The notes under the pieces were generated by a model that did not search any database, was not told the DNA's origin, and saw only the letters and a program-made list of their open reading frames with translations. DNA of 64,000 bases from Allomuricauda sp. M10 (lineage in GTDB: Bacteria > Bacteroidota > Bacteroidia > Flavobacteriales > Flavobacteriaceae). Below, piece by piece: positions 8,409 to 17,190 of the stretch (its first letter is position 1; each line of letters begins with the position of its first letter). The stretch lies in contig NZ_JAJGBN010000006.1 in NCBI RefSeq assembly GCF_020782875.1, positions 124,001 through 188,000 on the forward strand. The letters run 5' to 3'. The position numbers and the translations under genes were made by a program.

Positions 8409-8480
8409 GGCCTCGTAGTTCAATGGATAGAATAGAAGTTTCCTAAACTTTAGATGCAAGTTCGATTCTTGCCGAGGCTA
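8409..8480 (+). tRNA. tRNA-Arg (anticodon CCU)
   Basis: The cloverleaf can be folded by hand. The acceptor stem GGCCTCG/CGAGGCT has a G-U first pair, the D stem is GTTC/GAAT, and the anticodon stem GAAGT/ACTTT encloses the loop TTCCTAA with anticodon CCT. The T stem is GCAAG/CTTGC with loop TTCGATT, and the discriminator is A. CCA is not encoded. The 3' end is followed by a T-run. Its last 20 bases before the discriminator recur at 15176-15195, marking this tRNA as an integration target. Confidence 0.95.
8460..8479 (+). repeat. Left att-like direct repeat (3' end of tRNA-Arg)
   Basis: GTTCGATTCTTGCCGAGGCT is repeated exactly at 15176-15195. After it both copies continue as one differing base, then CTTTT. 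This is the pattern left by a tRNA-targeting integrase that rebuilds the tRNA 3' end. Confidence 0.85.
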
Positions 8481-8859
8481 CTTTTTGACTTCCGAATGAT
8501 TCATCTGATGGAATTCCTAGAGGAGATTCTAAAAATCAATTATCATTCGCATTTTCCTTTCTTTTTGGCTCATAATAAATAGCTTCTAAAACATTGTAAA
8601 AGCAAAGCTTCAAAACCGTTGGGATATTTCGCCTGCATTCTTCGTATGGCCATTTACAGTGCAGTTTGTGACATTTCACTTGTTGCAAAAATTTGAATGA
8701 CCATTTTTCTTTTAGAAGGAATCAGAATTCTTGGTAAACGGAAAAATCCTACATTTATAGAAATACAAAAAATCACGGTATAGATCTTGCTGAAAGGAAG
8801 ATAATATCATGTCATTTTTCATGATCTTCTTAAACGAATAGTATAAATATTCAATATTA
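8481..8859. other. 379-nt gap at the left edge of the island
   Basis: AT-rich DNA directly inside the left att-like repeat. I see no coding frame with good composition, no RNA gene and no integrase remnant. It probably holds the promoter of the following secreted protein gene. Confidence 0.5.
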
Positions 8860-11208
8860 ATGGTATTCCGAATTAACATTATAATTGTTTTCTCCCTTTT
8901 TTTGAAGCTATCCTTTTTTTCTTATGGGCAGGAGCCTGTTACTAAAAGCAACGTAGATATTCCCTTGCTTGAAAATATACATCTACAGCTAAACAAAACA
9001 GCATTTTTTAATGGAGAACATTTATGGTTTCAGGCTTATGTACAAGATGGACTTCAGGAATTGCCTTCTTCAACTACCACGAACTTGCATGTTGGTATTT
9101 TTTCAGAAGATGGAAAAATGATTGCAAAAAAAATGTTTTTGGTGGACAATGGTATCAGCAGCGGAGATTTTAAAATTGATTCCACTTTTGTGAAGGATTC
9201 CTATACGCTAATGGCATGGACCAACTACATGAAAAATTTTGAGGCTTCCACTCCTTTTGTTCAAAACATTACATTGATTGGGAACGAAAAGCCAACTCCT
9301 GAAATCAAAAAAGAGGGCATTACCATTTTAATTCATCCTGAAGGGCAACATATTATCGCGGATGCTTATAATAATGTGGGGTTGATGATCTATGATGAGG
9401 CTCGAAATCCTGTAAAAACTGATGGAATACAATTGGTGACGGAAGAAGGCACAGAAATCCAGTCAAATATTCAAACCAATGAGTTGGGGCAAGGTAGATT
9501 CGGTTTCATTGCAGATGCCAACGCATCCTATTTTCTAAAAATCAAAGATGTTAATGGTCAGTGGATCACAAAGAAGCTTGAAAGTAAACTTCAAGAAGGA
9601 TTTGGTATAAGCGTAGACAACATGGCCGAAGATGTTGTTGTTCTTAGTCCTAAATGGTCGGATCATGCATTGGATTCAATAAATGGCTCAAAAATTACAA
9701 TGGCTATTTTTAACCTTAACAATGTTCCATTCATTCATCAGTATGAGCTCGATAGAGACAAAAATGCCATCTCTGTAAATCGAAATCAAATCCCAATTGG
9801 AATAAATACAGCTGTGATTTTGGATGAAAAAATGAAACCGCTCTCACAGCGTATGTTCTTCAATAAACGTTCAACTAGTACAATGGTCCATTCAGTAGAG
9901 GTGAGCTATTGCCTGACCAAAAATCAAGATTCCCTGCAGTTGGATCTGATACTGCCTGAAGGAATGACGATGGCTAATTTAAGCATGTCGGTGCTTCCCG
10001 CTGAATCAAGTGCATATTTGCCAAACAATTCTATTGGTTCCTCATTTTTGGTACAGCCTTACCTCAAGCAGCAGTTTGTTGATGGCAACTATTTTTTTGA
10101 AGGGACAAAACGTTCAAAGGATTTTCAGTTGGATACAAGGTTGCTAATGGAGGGCACAGATAAGTTGAATTGGAATATTAGGGGGGATAATATCCAAAAT
10201 CCGCTCTTTGAATTGGAAAATAACATTGCTATCAAGGGGAAGATTTTAGATGCGGATACAAGCATTGAAATGCAGGTTTCATTAATGTCCCAATCATTTG
10301 GCACCGTCAATCTTTTTGATCTTTCCTCCGATAAGAGTTTCCAAGGCAACCTTCCAGTTTTTGAGGGTGATTCTATTTTGATCAGTGTTCTGAGCAATAA
10401 GGGAAAACTTAGAATGCCAAAAGCGGAACTCTATTTTAACAATGACCAGGACTCCTATGATTACAACAATTGGTTAAGCATTGTAAATAAGGTTGGAAAG
10501 CAACCTGTACAATTGGATACGGATGAAAATATGGCTCTAACGGATAGGACCATATCTCTGGACGAAGTTGTGGTTTCGGAAAAGGCGAAGGAGATCAAAA
10601 AATATCAAATAACGGCAAACACCGAAATACGGATTATTGATGAAGCAGCTTTAAAACGATACACTTTTGAAAGTTATATCCGCATGTTGGGCTTTAGGAT
10701 ACTTCCAAATTATGTTAAAGGGGAAGGCGGTATCAATATTTATATTTCCAACCCTCCTGGATTGCAACAAGTGCCGGTATTTATTGATGGCATGTCGAGC
10801 AGTCCTGGAGATCTAATTTCTAGGCCTCTTTCGTCCATAAAATCAGTTGTTTACAACAAAAGTAGGCCAACACCTTTCATTTCGATGTATTTGCGAAACA
10901 ACTATGATCGATTGTACGGCAGAGGAGGGAAATTTTTAAGTTTGAAAATACCAAATGGATTCAGTCGAACACAAGACTATTTTACTCCAAATTATCCTGA
11001 TTACAGTTCCTTTTTATATAAAAAGTACGGTGCAATTTGGTGGGAAAGTCTACTTGGGGTCAACTCAGAGGTACCCTACTCAATCATTGTGCCTTTAAAT
11101 GATCAGAAAGAGGTGAAGGTCATTGTTGAAGGTATGTCCGCCGATGGACATTTGTACCATACTGAACTAATTTGTAGTCCTTTTGACTATAAATATTCAG
11201 CTCATTAG
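8860..11208 (+). CDS. Large secreted protein with C-terminal TonB-plug-like region
   Basis: 782 residues beginning with a signal peptide cleaved near SYGQ (residue 24). The N-terminal half (HLQLNKTAFFNGEHLWFQAYV, then beta-rich stretches) resembles the macroglobulin/MG2-like domains of a common Bacteroidota surface-protein family. The C-terminal third (about 570-700, SLDEVVVSEKAKEIKKYQI, then IDGMSSSPGDL) resembles a TonB receptor plug without a barrel. It should be periplasmic or outer-membrane associated. Base composition is more AT-rich than the flanking core genes, consistent with its place inside the tRNA-bounded island. Function unknown. Confidence 0.65.
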   Translation: MVFRINIIIVFSLFLKLSFFSYGQEPVTKSNVDIPLLENIHLQLNKTAFFNGEHLWFQAYVQDGLQELPSSTTTNLHVGIFSEDGKMIAKKMFLVDNGISSGDFKIDSTFVKDSYTLMAWTNYMKNFEASTPFVQNITLIGNEKPTPEIKKEGITILIHPEGQHIIADAYNNVGLMIYDEARNPVKTDGIQLVTEEGTEIQSNIQTNELGQGRFGFIADANASYFLKIKDVNGQWITKKLESKLQEGFGISVDNMAEDVVVLSPKWSDHALDSINGSKITMAIFNLNNVPFIHQYELDRDKNAISVNRNQIPIGINTAVILDEKMKPLSQRMFFNKRSTSTMVHSVEVSYCLTKNQDSLQLDLILPEGMTMANLSMSVLPAESSAYLPNNSIGSSFLVQPYLKQQFVDGNYFFEGTKRSKDFQLDTRLLMEGTDKLNWNIRGDNIQNPLFELENNIAIKGKILDADTSIEMQVSLMSQSFGTVNLFDLSSDKSFQGNLPVFEGDSILISVLSNKGKLRMPKAELYFNNDQDSYDYNNWLSIVNKVGKQPVQLDTDENMALTDRTISLDEVVVSEKAKEIKKYQITANTEIRIIDEAALKRYTFESYIRMLGFRILPNYVKGEGGINIYISNPPGLQQVPVFIDGMSSSPGDLISRPLSSIKSVVYNKSRPTPFISMYLRNNYDRLYGRGGKFLSLKIPNGFSRTQDYFTPNYPDYSSFLYKKYGAIWWESLLGVNSEVPYSIIVPLNDQKEVKVIVEGMSADGHLYHTELICSPFDYKYSAH

Positions 11209-11398
11209 GCTTGGCTTTCCGGTTGCCCAAATTTGGGTGAATATTGCATCAATATGATTGGAAATGGCAAAAAAAGTAACACAGTATCCGAACAGTTCGT
11301 TTACAGTTTCAAAGAAAAACTTTTCGAGAAATCAAAGCAATATTTAACCAATGATGTCAACTTAAAATTCAAAAAAACAATGGTCCAAATGATTGGCT

Positions 11399-12493
11399 TT
11401 AGCTAAAAAGGCGTATGAATTTCTTATTGGCCATGAGAACAATGGAACAAATAGCGATAAGAAAAAACACGGCCCCAAGGACAACATGTAAAAGGGAGAG
11501 GGAGTGATGGTAATATTTGCTCAAGCCATATCCCGTGATACTGCCGTAAAGGATAATGGTATGGAGAATATAAATGGACAATGTATTCCGACCAATATCA
11601 AGAAAAATCTTCTGGTTCAGAATGTTTCTCAAGCAAATGAAAATGGCAAAAACAGAAAGAACCACGCCCAAACGAGCAAAAAGGTAGCTGTCGTCAAGTG
11701 CGGTATGAAAAAACTGGATATCGATCAGATTACCAAGATACTTTACAAAACCATAGGAGTGAAAGATCAGTAGTGCCCCAATGGACAAGGTTATTAAAAT
11801 TGCCTTCAAGTAGAACCTCTTTTTGCTGAGATGAATATGGAAGAACCCGGAAATACATGCCCCGGTCGTTGCAAAACCAAACCAGGGTACAATGGTAAAA
11901 ACGGAACCGTTATCACGTGTAATATAATTGGAGAGCCAATCGGGCAATACACCAAAATCCCATAGTTCAAATGTGGCGTTTGACAGGAAAAGTAAAATGG
12001 TAATGGAACCTAACAAAATCAGGAACACATACTTATTGAACCTAAATGTCATCAAATAAAGAGCAATAATCAATAACATGGAGAGTCCCAGACATTGGAG
12101 TACATGGACGATATCGAAATCAGGGTTAGCGGAACCGTTAAACAATTTATCTAACCGGACCTGCAACAAATAACCGATGAAAATGAGGAGAACACCTCTC
12201 TTTATTCCCTTCTTTACACGTGGATTTGACCATCCCATATCATATTTCTTGAAGAGCAAATAAGTGAAAATAAATCCCGATACGGTAAAGAAGACAGGAG
12301 CAGTCACCCCTCTAAGATATGCCCAAATGAAATAGATGTAACTGTCTTCTTCACGATATCTGTCTGCCAATAATGCGGACACAAAATGTCCCTGAAGCAT
12401 CATTAAAATGGCCCAGGCGCGAAGGGCATCAATAAAGTATAGCCTTTCCGTTCCTGATCGATCATGTGGAGAAGTTGTTATATGGTTTTTCAA
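11399..12493 (-). CDS. Multi-pass membrane acyltransferase-like protein (HGSNAT/acyltransferase 3 type)
   Basis: 364 residues with about ten membrane segments. The opening IDALRAWAILMMLQGHF carries the early His that is the likely catalytic residue in this superfamily, and APVFFTVSGF follows in the next segment, as in heparan-alpha-glucosaminide N-acetyltransferase-like and acyltransferase-3 proteins. Such enzymes move acyl groups across or at the membrane onto sugars or lipids. It is transcribed away from the Lgt-like gene, with a 185-nt shared upstream region. It lies in the tRNA-bounded island next to two other presumed membrane/lipid genes. The substrate is unknown, and which of the two families it belongs to is not settled. 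Confidence 0.65.
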   Translation of the reverse strand: MKNHITTSPHDRSGTERLYFIDALRAWAILMMLQGHFVSALLADRYREEDSYIYFIWAYLRGVTAPVFFTVSGFIFTYLLFKKYDMGWSNPRVKKGIKRGVLLIFIGYLLQVRLDKLFNGSANPDFDIVHVLQCLGLSMLLIIALYLMTFRFNKYVFLILLGSITILLFLSNATFELWDFGVLPDWLSNYITRDNGSVFTIVPWFGFATTGACISGFFHIHLSKKRFYLKAILITLSIGALLIFHSYGFVKYLGNLIDIQFFHTALDDSYLFARLGVVLSVFAIFICLRNILNQKIFLDIGRNTLSIYILHTIILYGSITGYGLSKYYHHSLSLLHVVLGAVFFLIAICSIVLMANKKFIRLFS

Positions 12494-12581
12494 GGGGAAT
12501 TTGTTTTATCCATTTCAAGGGGCATGGGTTGCTAGAAATACGTAATTATTGGACAATCGGACTATTCATCATACTTTTAAT

Positions 12582-12621
12582 GAAAGGTACTTTCAAATTC
12601 TTTGATGTACAGGAAAGGTAC
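12582..12621. promoter_or_regulatory. Pair of 9-bp direct repeats in the divergent promoter region
   Basis: GAAAGGTAC occurs at 12582-12590 and again at 12613-12621, 31 bp apart (about three helical turns). They lie between the divergent acyltransferase-like and Lgt-like genes, so they could be a shared regulator site. Confidence 0.3.
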
Positions 12622-12678
12622 AATTATGTTATGTAAACGTTTGAATAAAAATTTAAGATCGAATAAACAATCAATACT

Positions 12679-13422
12679 TTGACCATACCCTTCGAGCCTT
12701 CCCTTTTCGGAATTAAGATCAATGTCCATCTCATACTGGAATATCTGGCTTTCTTTATTGGGTTCAGGTATTATGTAAGTTTACGAAGGTCGTCCAAAGA
12801 CAACATATCCAACGGAAATAGGCTTTCGATCATACTTGGGGCCATTGTTGGAGCCTTTATGGGTTCAAGACTTATGGGATTTTTGGAAAATCCATTGATC
12901 CCAATGAACACCGATAATCTGTTGCAGTTGCTCAACACAAAGTCAATAATGGGAGGTTTGTTTGGCGGATTGATCGGAGTTGAATTATCAAAAAAAATAA
13001 TAGGTGAAAAACAATCCTCGGGCGACCTATTCACTTTTCCGATTATCGTAGGAATACTTATTGGCCGTTTAGGTTGTTTTTTAAGTGGCACCAACGAATT
13101 TACCTATGGTAAGGAAACCCGTTTTTTTACAGGGATGAACTTAGGAGATGGGGTGTTACGACATCCAACCTCCCTTTATGAAATGGTATTTTTAATACTA
13201 CTGTTCGTCCTTTTGAAGCGATTTTCGAATTACCTTGAAAAGGAAAATGGATTACTGTTCAAGGTTTTTATGCTGGCATACTTTGGATTTCGTTTCTTTA
13301 TAGAGTTCCTGAAACCCAATGTTTTTTATGTTTTGGGATTGAGCAGTATTCAATGGCTTTGTGTAGTGTGCTGGATGTATTACCTGCCCACGTTAAATAA
13401 ATTGGTGAGAAATGCCTACTAG
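12679..13422 (+). CDS. Lgt paralogue (prolipoprotein diacylglyceryl transferase fold, non-canonical active site)
   Basis: 247 residues and about seven membrane segments with the Lgt layout: an early GAIVGAFMGSRL segment, MGGLFGGLIG (91-100), GRLGCFLSG (129-137) and RHPTSLYE (161-168), matching the RHPSQLYE signature. Two residues needed in E. coli Lgt are changed: the essential His of SFHGGLIG is F95, and the Asn of GRLGNF is C133. A normal lipoprotein transferase role is therefore doubtful, though phosphatidylglycerol-type lipid binding may remain. The start is a TTG; no in-frame ATG precedes the conserved region. It overlaps the radical SAM gene by 11 nt, so the two are co-translated. Confidence 0.8.
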   Translation: MTIPFEPSLFGIKINVHLILEYLAFFIGFRYYVSLRRSSKDNISNGNRLSIILGAIVGAFMGSRLMGFLENPLIPMNTDNLLQLLNTKSIMGGLFGGLIGVELSKKIIGEKQSSGDLFTFPIIVGILIGRLGCFLSGTNEFTYGKETRFFTGMNLGDGVLRHPTSLYEMVFLILLFVLLKRFSNYLEKENGLLFKVFMLAYFGFRFFIEFLKPNVFYVLGLSSIQWLCVVCWMYYLPTLNKLVRNAY

Positions 13423-14806
13423 AAAATATACCTATTACGATTATACCATCAGCCTGTGCCCTGACTGCCTAAAGCGGATTGATGCCAAGATTGTATTTGA
13501 AGACGGAAAGGTCTACATGCTGAAAAGATGTCCGGAACACGGCAACTCAAAAGTTTTACTGGCCGATGATATTGAGTATTATAAAAACATTAGAAACTAC
13601 AACAAGCCTTCCGAAACGCCCTATAAGTTCAATACAAAGACCCATTATGGATGTCCGTATGACTGTGGGCTTTGTCCGGATCACGAGCAACATTCTTGCC
13701 TAACCATTATTGAAATAACGGACCGATGTAACCTCACATGCCCCACGTGCTATGCCGGTTCTTCCCCAACCTATGGAAGACATCGAACTTTTGAAGAAGT
13801 GAAAACCATGTTGGATACCATTGTGGCAAATGAAAAGGAGCCGGATGTGGTGCAGATCAGCGGGGGTGAACCCACCATACACCCTCAATTTTATGAAATC
13901 CTGGATTATGCCAAAACCCTGCCCATCAAGCATATTATGGTAAACACCAATGGGTTGGCAATTGCAAAGGATTTTGAATTTGCGAAGCGGTTAAAAAAAT
14001 ACTCGCCCGACTTTGAAATTTATTTGCAATTTGATTCCTTCGAAGAAGATGCCTTGGTAACGTTGCGAGGAGCAAATCTGAAGAAAATTAGGGAGAAGGC
14101 CATTGACCATTTAAACCAACTCAATCTTTCAACCACCTTGGTAGTTACTCTTCAAAAAGGGTTGAACGATCATGAGATGGGAAAGGTGATCGACTATGCC
14201 CTTCAACAAAAATGTGTTAGGGGCGTTACGTTTCAACCTACACAAATTGCGGGCAGACTGGATAACTTCGATGCGGAAAAAGATAGGATTACCCTAACGG
14301 AAGTGAGACGGAAGATACTGGAGCAAACACCGATTTTCACCGCTGATGATTTAATACCCGTACCCTGCAATCCTGATGCGCTTGTAATGGGTTATGTATT
14401 AAAACTGGATGGCAACAACATTCCACTAACAAGATATGTGAACCCGGCCGATTTGCTGGACAATGGCAAAAATACCATTGTGTATGAGCAAGATGAGGCC
14501 TTACATCAAAAAATGTTCGAAATATTCAGCACTGGGACCTCCACGGACAAAGCATCGTCCAAATTGCACAGTTTACTTTGTTGCCTTCCCTTTGTGGAGG
14601 CACCCAATCTTGGGTATGACAATTTGTTCAGGATAATCATCATGCAATTTATTGATGCACATAACTTTGATGTAAGGGCGATTAAAAAATCGTGTGTCCA
14701 TATCGTTAACAAGGACAATAAAATAATTCCCTTTGAAACCATGAACCTATTTTATAGGGATGACAAAGTGGAATACTTGGAAAAACTTAAGGAAAGTGCA
14801 GTTTAA
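13412..14806 (+). CDS. Radical SAM protein of the tetraether-synthase (Tes/MJ0619) type
   Basis: 464 residues with several cysteine sets. C16/C19/C40 form a rubredoxin-like N-terminal site. C81/C85/C88 with C96 form an auxiliary cluster set. C106/C110/C113 (CNLTCPTC) is the radical SAM motif, followed by ISGGEPT for SAM binding. More cysteines occur near the C-terminus (LLCCLP and KKSCVHI). This pattern of one mononuclear-iron site plus several 4Fe-4S clusters, with the FNFD-like end (HNFDVRAIKKSCVHI), matches the MJ0619/Tes family, which in archaea joins lipid chain ends by radical carbon-carbon coupling. Coupling to the Lgt paralogue suggests a lipid substrate. Family fairly sure; reaction inferred. 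Confidence 0.75.
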   Translation: MPTRKYTYYDYTISLCPDCLKRIDAKIVFEDGKVYMLKRCPEHGNSKVLLADDIEYYKNIRNYNKPSETPYKFNTKTHYGCPYDCGLCPDHEQHSCLTIIEITDRCNLTCPTCYAGSSPTYGRHRTFEEVKTMLDTIVANEKEPDVVQISGGEPTIHPQFYEILDYAKTLPIKHIMVNTNGLAIAKDFEFAKRLKKYSPDFEIYLQFDSFEEDALVTLRGANLKKIREKAIDHLNQLNLSTTLVVTLQKGLNDHEMGKVIDYALQQKCVRGVTFQPTQIAGRLDNFDAEKDRITLTEVRRKILEQTPIFTADDLIPVPCNPDALVMGYVLKLDGNNIPLTRYVNPADLLDNGKNTIVYEQDEALHQKMFEIFSTGTSTDKASSKLHSLLCCLPFVEAPNLGYDNLFRIIIMQFIDAHNFDVRAIKKSCVHIVNKDNKIIPFETMNLFYRDDKVEYLEKLKESAV

Positions 14807-14817
14807 ACTTTCAACCC

Positions 14818-15003
14818 ATGGATGAAATAATGATACTATTGTTGTTCTTGTTGTTGATCGCGTATTGGTTGACCCCGATCATATTGTTCATCATTGGCAT
14901 TGTAAAACTGAAGTCGAAACCAAAAACCGCAAAAATCCTTTTTATTGTTGCAGCGGTCATGTTGGTGGTTGGTTTTGGAGTTTGTGGTGCGATGTTGTCT
15001 TAA
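14818..15003 (+). CDS. 61-aa membrane protein
   Basis: A short protein with two hydrophobic segments (about 5-27 and 38-60) separated by a basic loop (KLKSKPKTAK). It starts 11 nt after the radical SAM gene and runs in the same direction, so it is likely part of the same operon. It could be an accessory membrane anchor or simply a small membrane protein carried by the island. I do not recognise a family. Confidence 0.6.
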   Translation: MDEIMILLLFLLLIAYWLTPIILFIIGIVKLKSKPKTAKILFIVAAVMLVVGFGVCGAMLS

Positions 15004-15175
15004 ATTGGGAGTATACCAAACTATTCCGCAACCTTTTGTTTTAAAATCAATCAATTATTCGGTTTGCCTGATCTTGAAATGACGGAAGACAAATCAATCA
15101 TAAGAGTTCGCAAATCGTCAACATTTTGAAATCAAAAAGTGGAAACCCTAGTAAATATAGGGGTTCGGATATATT

Positions 15176-15195
15176 GTTCGATTCTTGCCGAGGCT
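15176..15195 (+). repeat. Right att-like direct repeat (partial tRNA-Arg copy)
   Basis: An exact 20-bp copy of the tRNA-Arg 3' end (GTTCGATTCTTGCCGAGGCT) without the rest of the tRNA. A small stem-loop (CCCTA...TAGGG, 15147-15162) lies just upstream. It defines the right edge of the 6.7-kb island that begins in the tRNA at 8460. Confidence 0.85.
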
Positions 15196-15262
15196 GCTTT
15201 TCTACAACTGATCCAAAGCAATAAAATAATGTTTTCGTAATTGGTGAGCATCACCCTTAGTA

Positions 15263-16927
15263 TCATATAGAAAAAGGAATTTCTGTTCCGATTTTCATTG
15301 GCTTTTTGGTCATGGGATGCATAAATTCCACCTGTTGCGCATGCAAACAAAGTCGCTCTGACGGGGTGCCATATAAATTATCCCCAACTATTGGCGCATG
15401 TAGTCCCGATTTATGAGCACAGTGCACCCGCAATTGATGCGAACGTCCCGTTACAGGATTCAATTTGATCAAAGTTCGAGTGGCTGTTTTTTGTATCACT
15501 TCATAAAGTGTCAATGCCGGTCTGCCATGCTCATAATGTACCATTTGCATGGGCCTGTTGTGAATATCCAACACAAGGGGGAGCTCAATTTGTCCCGATG
15601 TTTCCTCAATGGGTTTTTCCAGTATCGCATAATAGGTTTTGTGAATGGTCCGCTCCAAGAATTGCTGTTGGAGCAACTTGTGCGCTTTTTTGGAAAGGGC
15701 AACGATCATGATCCCCGAGGTATCTTGATCCAACCGATGTACGATCATTGGGCCGTTGGCATTGGCATATTTTTCCAGTATACGGGCCTTGACCGAATCC
15801 TTTATGTGCCTTCCTGGGACGGACAACATGCCGGCAGGTTTGTTCACGACCACCAAATGTTCGTCCTCAAAAAGAACTTCCAGTTTCTTTCCTGCTCCAA
15901 AATTTTCCAACAAGGGGTTTGGTTTTACGGGAATTCCTTTGAGCATATGCGCCAAAATAGGGCGGCATTTACCTTTGCAGGCAGGGTAAAACTTACCATG
16001 TTCCCTTATCTCCGAATTGGGTGAAGGCCCCCACCAAAACTCAGCCAGTGCCACGGGTTTCATTCCTTGTTGAAAGGCATACTGAAAAAGTTTTGGCGCA
16101 GCACATTCCCCAGCTCCGGCTGGTGGCACATCTATCCCAAAATCGGTAAAGACCGTCTTAACATCTTTCCCTTCTCCGACACTGTTCAAAAAAATGAAGG
16201 ATTTAAAAATGGCACCCTGTAGCTCTATGGACTTGGCTTTGCGCTGGGTTTTCAGCGCTTCAATGCGTGCATGGAACTCTCCATATGCTGCTATTGCCTT
16301 CTCTAGCCTCAAGTTCTCTGAACGGGTAAAACGTCTCAGGTCCATTCCTTCATTGGCTCCTTGATTTGCCAATTCTTCTAGGAGTTTCTGGCGTTCTTTT
16401 TCAGGAAGTTGAATGGACTCTTTTCTAAGTCTGTCCCGTTCCGATTTGCCCTTTTTTGCCGCTTTCTTGGCGGCCAGAATATTTTCCTTGGTCTCTTCGG
16501 TGATTTTTTTTAATTGCTGCTCTGCATTGATGAACCCATCACTTTCTTCCAACGCAATAACTTCTTTGTTAATGGCATTGATGGTGGCCATTTCCGGAAA
16601 ATCCTCTCCTTTTGGTAATTGATGAACGGGAGGTACAAAGGGCAATATTTCCAGTTCAGGTTGTAGCTCCCCCGAATAGGCACTGAGATATCCAAGGCCA
16701 CCACCTTTGGGTTGAACCACAAGCACGCCCAACATACGTCCGGTTGGTTGATCCACCAATTCCGGTAGATTTTGTTTCAATCTATTTTGAAGGTCTTGCG
16801 CCGCTTTTTTGGCAATGGCAATCGGTGTATAAAAATGGGGATATTCAAATGAATCGGGAAGTGGGTCCTGTTCATTCGTTGTCAAATAAACTATTTTGGA
16901 TTCTTCTAAAGGTGAACCAGTTGCCAA
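15263..16927 (-). CDS. RluA-family pseudouridine synthase with long N-terminal extension
   Basis: 554 residues. The C-terminal 210 residues form the catalytic domain: LFEDEHLVVVNKPAGMLSVPG, the catalytic Asp in HRLDQDTSG, then GRSHQLRVH. The N-terminal 340 residues include a lysine/glutamate-rich coiled coil (about 140-230) and a Cys-containing stretch (GECAAPKLFQYAF and CKGKCRP). This longer form is a known RluA subfamily in Bacteroidota and Gammaproteobacteria. It should convert uridine to pseudouridine in rRNA or tRNA; the target base cannot be read from the sequence. It sits directly outside the island, so it is likely the ancestral neighbour of the tRNA. Confidence 0.9.
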   Translation of the reverse strand: MATGSPLEESKIVYLTTNEQDPLPDSFEYPHFYTPIAIAKKAAQDLQNRLKQNLPELVDQPTGRMLGVLVVQPKGGGLGYLSAYSGELQPELEILPFVPPVHQLPKGEDFPEMATINAINKEVIALEESDGFINAEQQLKKITEETKENILAAKKAAKKGKSERDRLRKESIQLPEKERQKLLEELANQGANEGMDLRRFTRSENLRLEKAIAAYGEFHARIEALKTQRKAKSIELQGAIFKSFIFLNSVGEGKDVKTVFTDFGIDVPPAGAGECAAPKLFQYAFQQGMKPVALAEFWWGPSPNSEIREHGKFYPACKGKCRPILAHMLKGIPVKPNPLLENFGAGKKLEVLFEDEHLVVVNKPAGMLSVPGRHIKDSVKARILEKYANANGPMIVHRLDQDTSGIMIVALSKKAHKLLQQQFLERTIHKTYYAILEKPIEETSGQIELPLVLDIHNRPMQMVHYEHGRPALTLYEVIQKTATRTLIKLNPVTGRSHQLRVHCAHKSGLHAPIVGDNLYGTPSERLCLHAQQVEFMHPMTKKPMKIGTEIPFSI

Positions 16928-17190
16928 TACCCGTTAATTTTCTAGCTGATTACATGTCCTGCATGGACTTGATCATTCTTGCAAATTTACACCTCTTCTG
17001 TGGATAAGCTATTTTTGGGTTTAAAAGTAAGACTTGACTTTTACAGAGACACCATTTCTAACATAAACTAGGTCGGTAATTCAACTATTTTCGGAAAAGC
17101 ATAGAAATGGCAAGATGGAACTTGAATACCATTTTCTGATGTTAATTGAATATATTTACTACACCGAACCCTACTCAAAACGTGATTGCT

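Noticed and set aside
12679..13422. Annotation as the housekeeping lgt
   Set aside because: The essential His and the GRLGN Asn are replaced, and the gene sits in a tRNA-bounded accessory island; a canonical lgt is expected elsewhere in the genome.
17146..17190. Upstream start for the exported dikinase-like protein
   Set aside because: The extra 15 residues are polar and precede a complete signal peptide that begins at the ATG at 17191.
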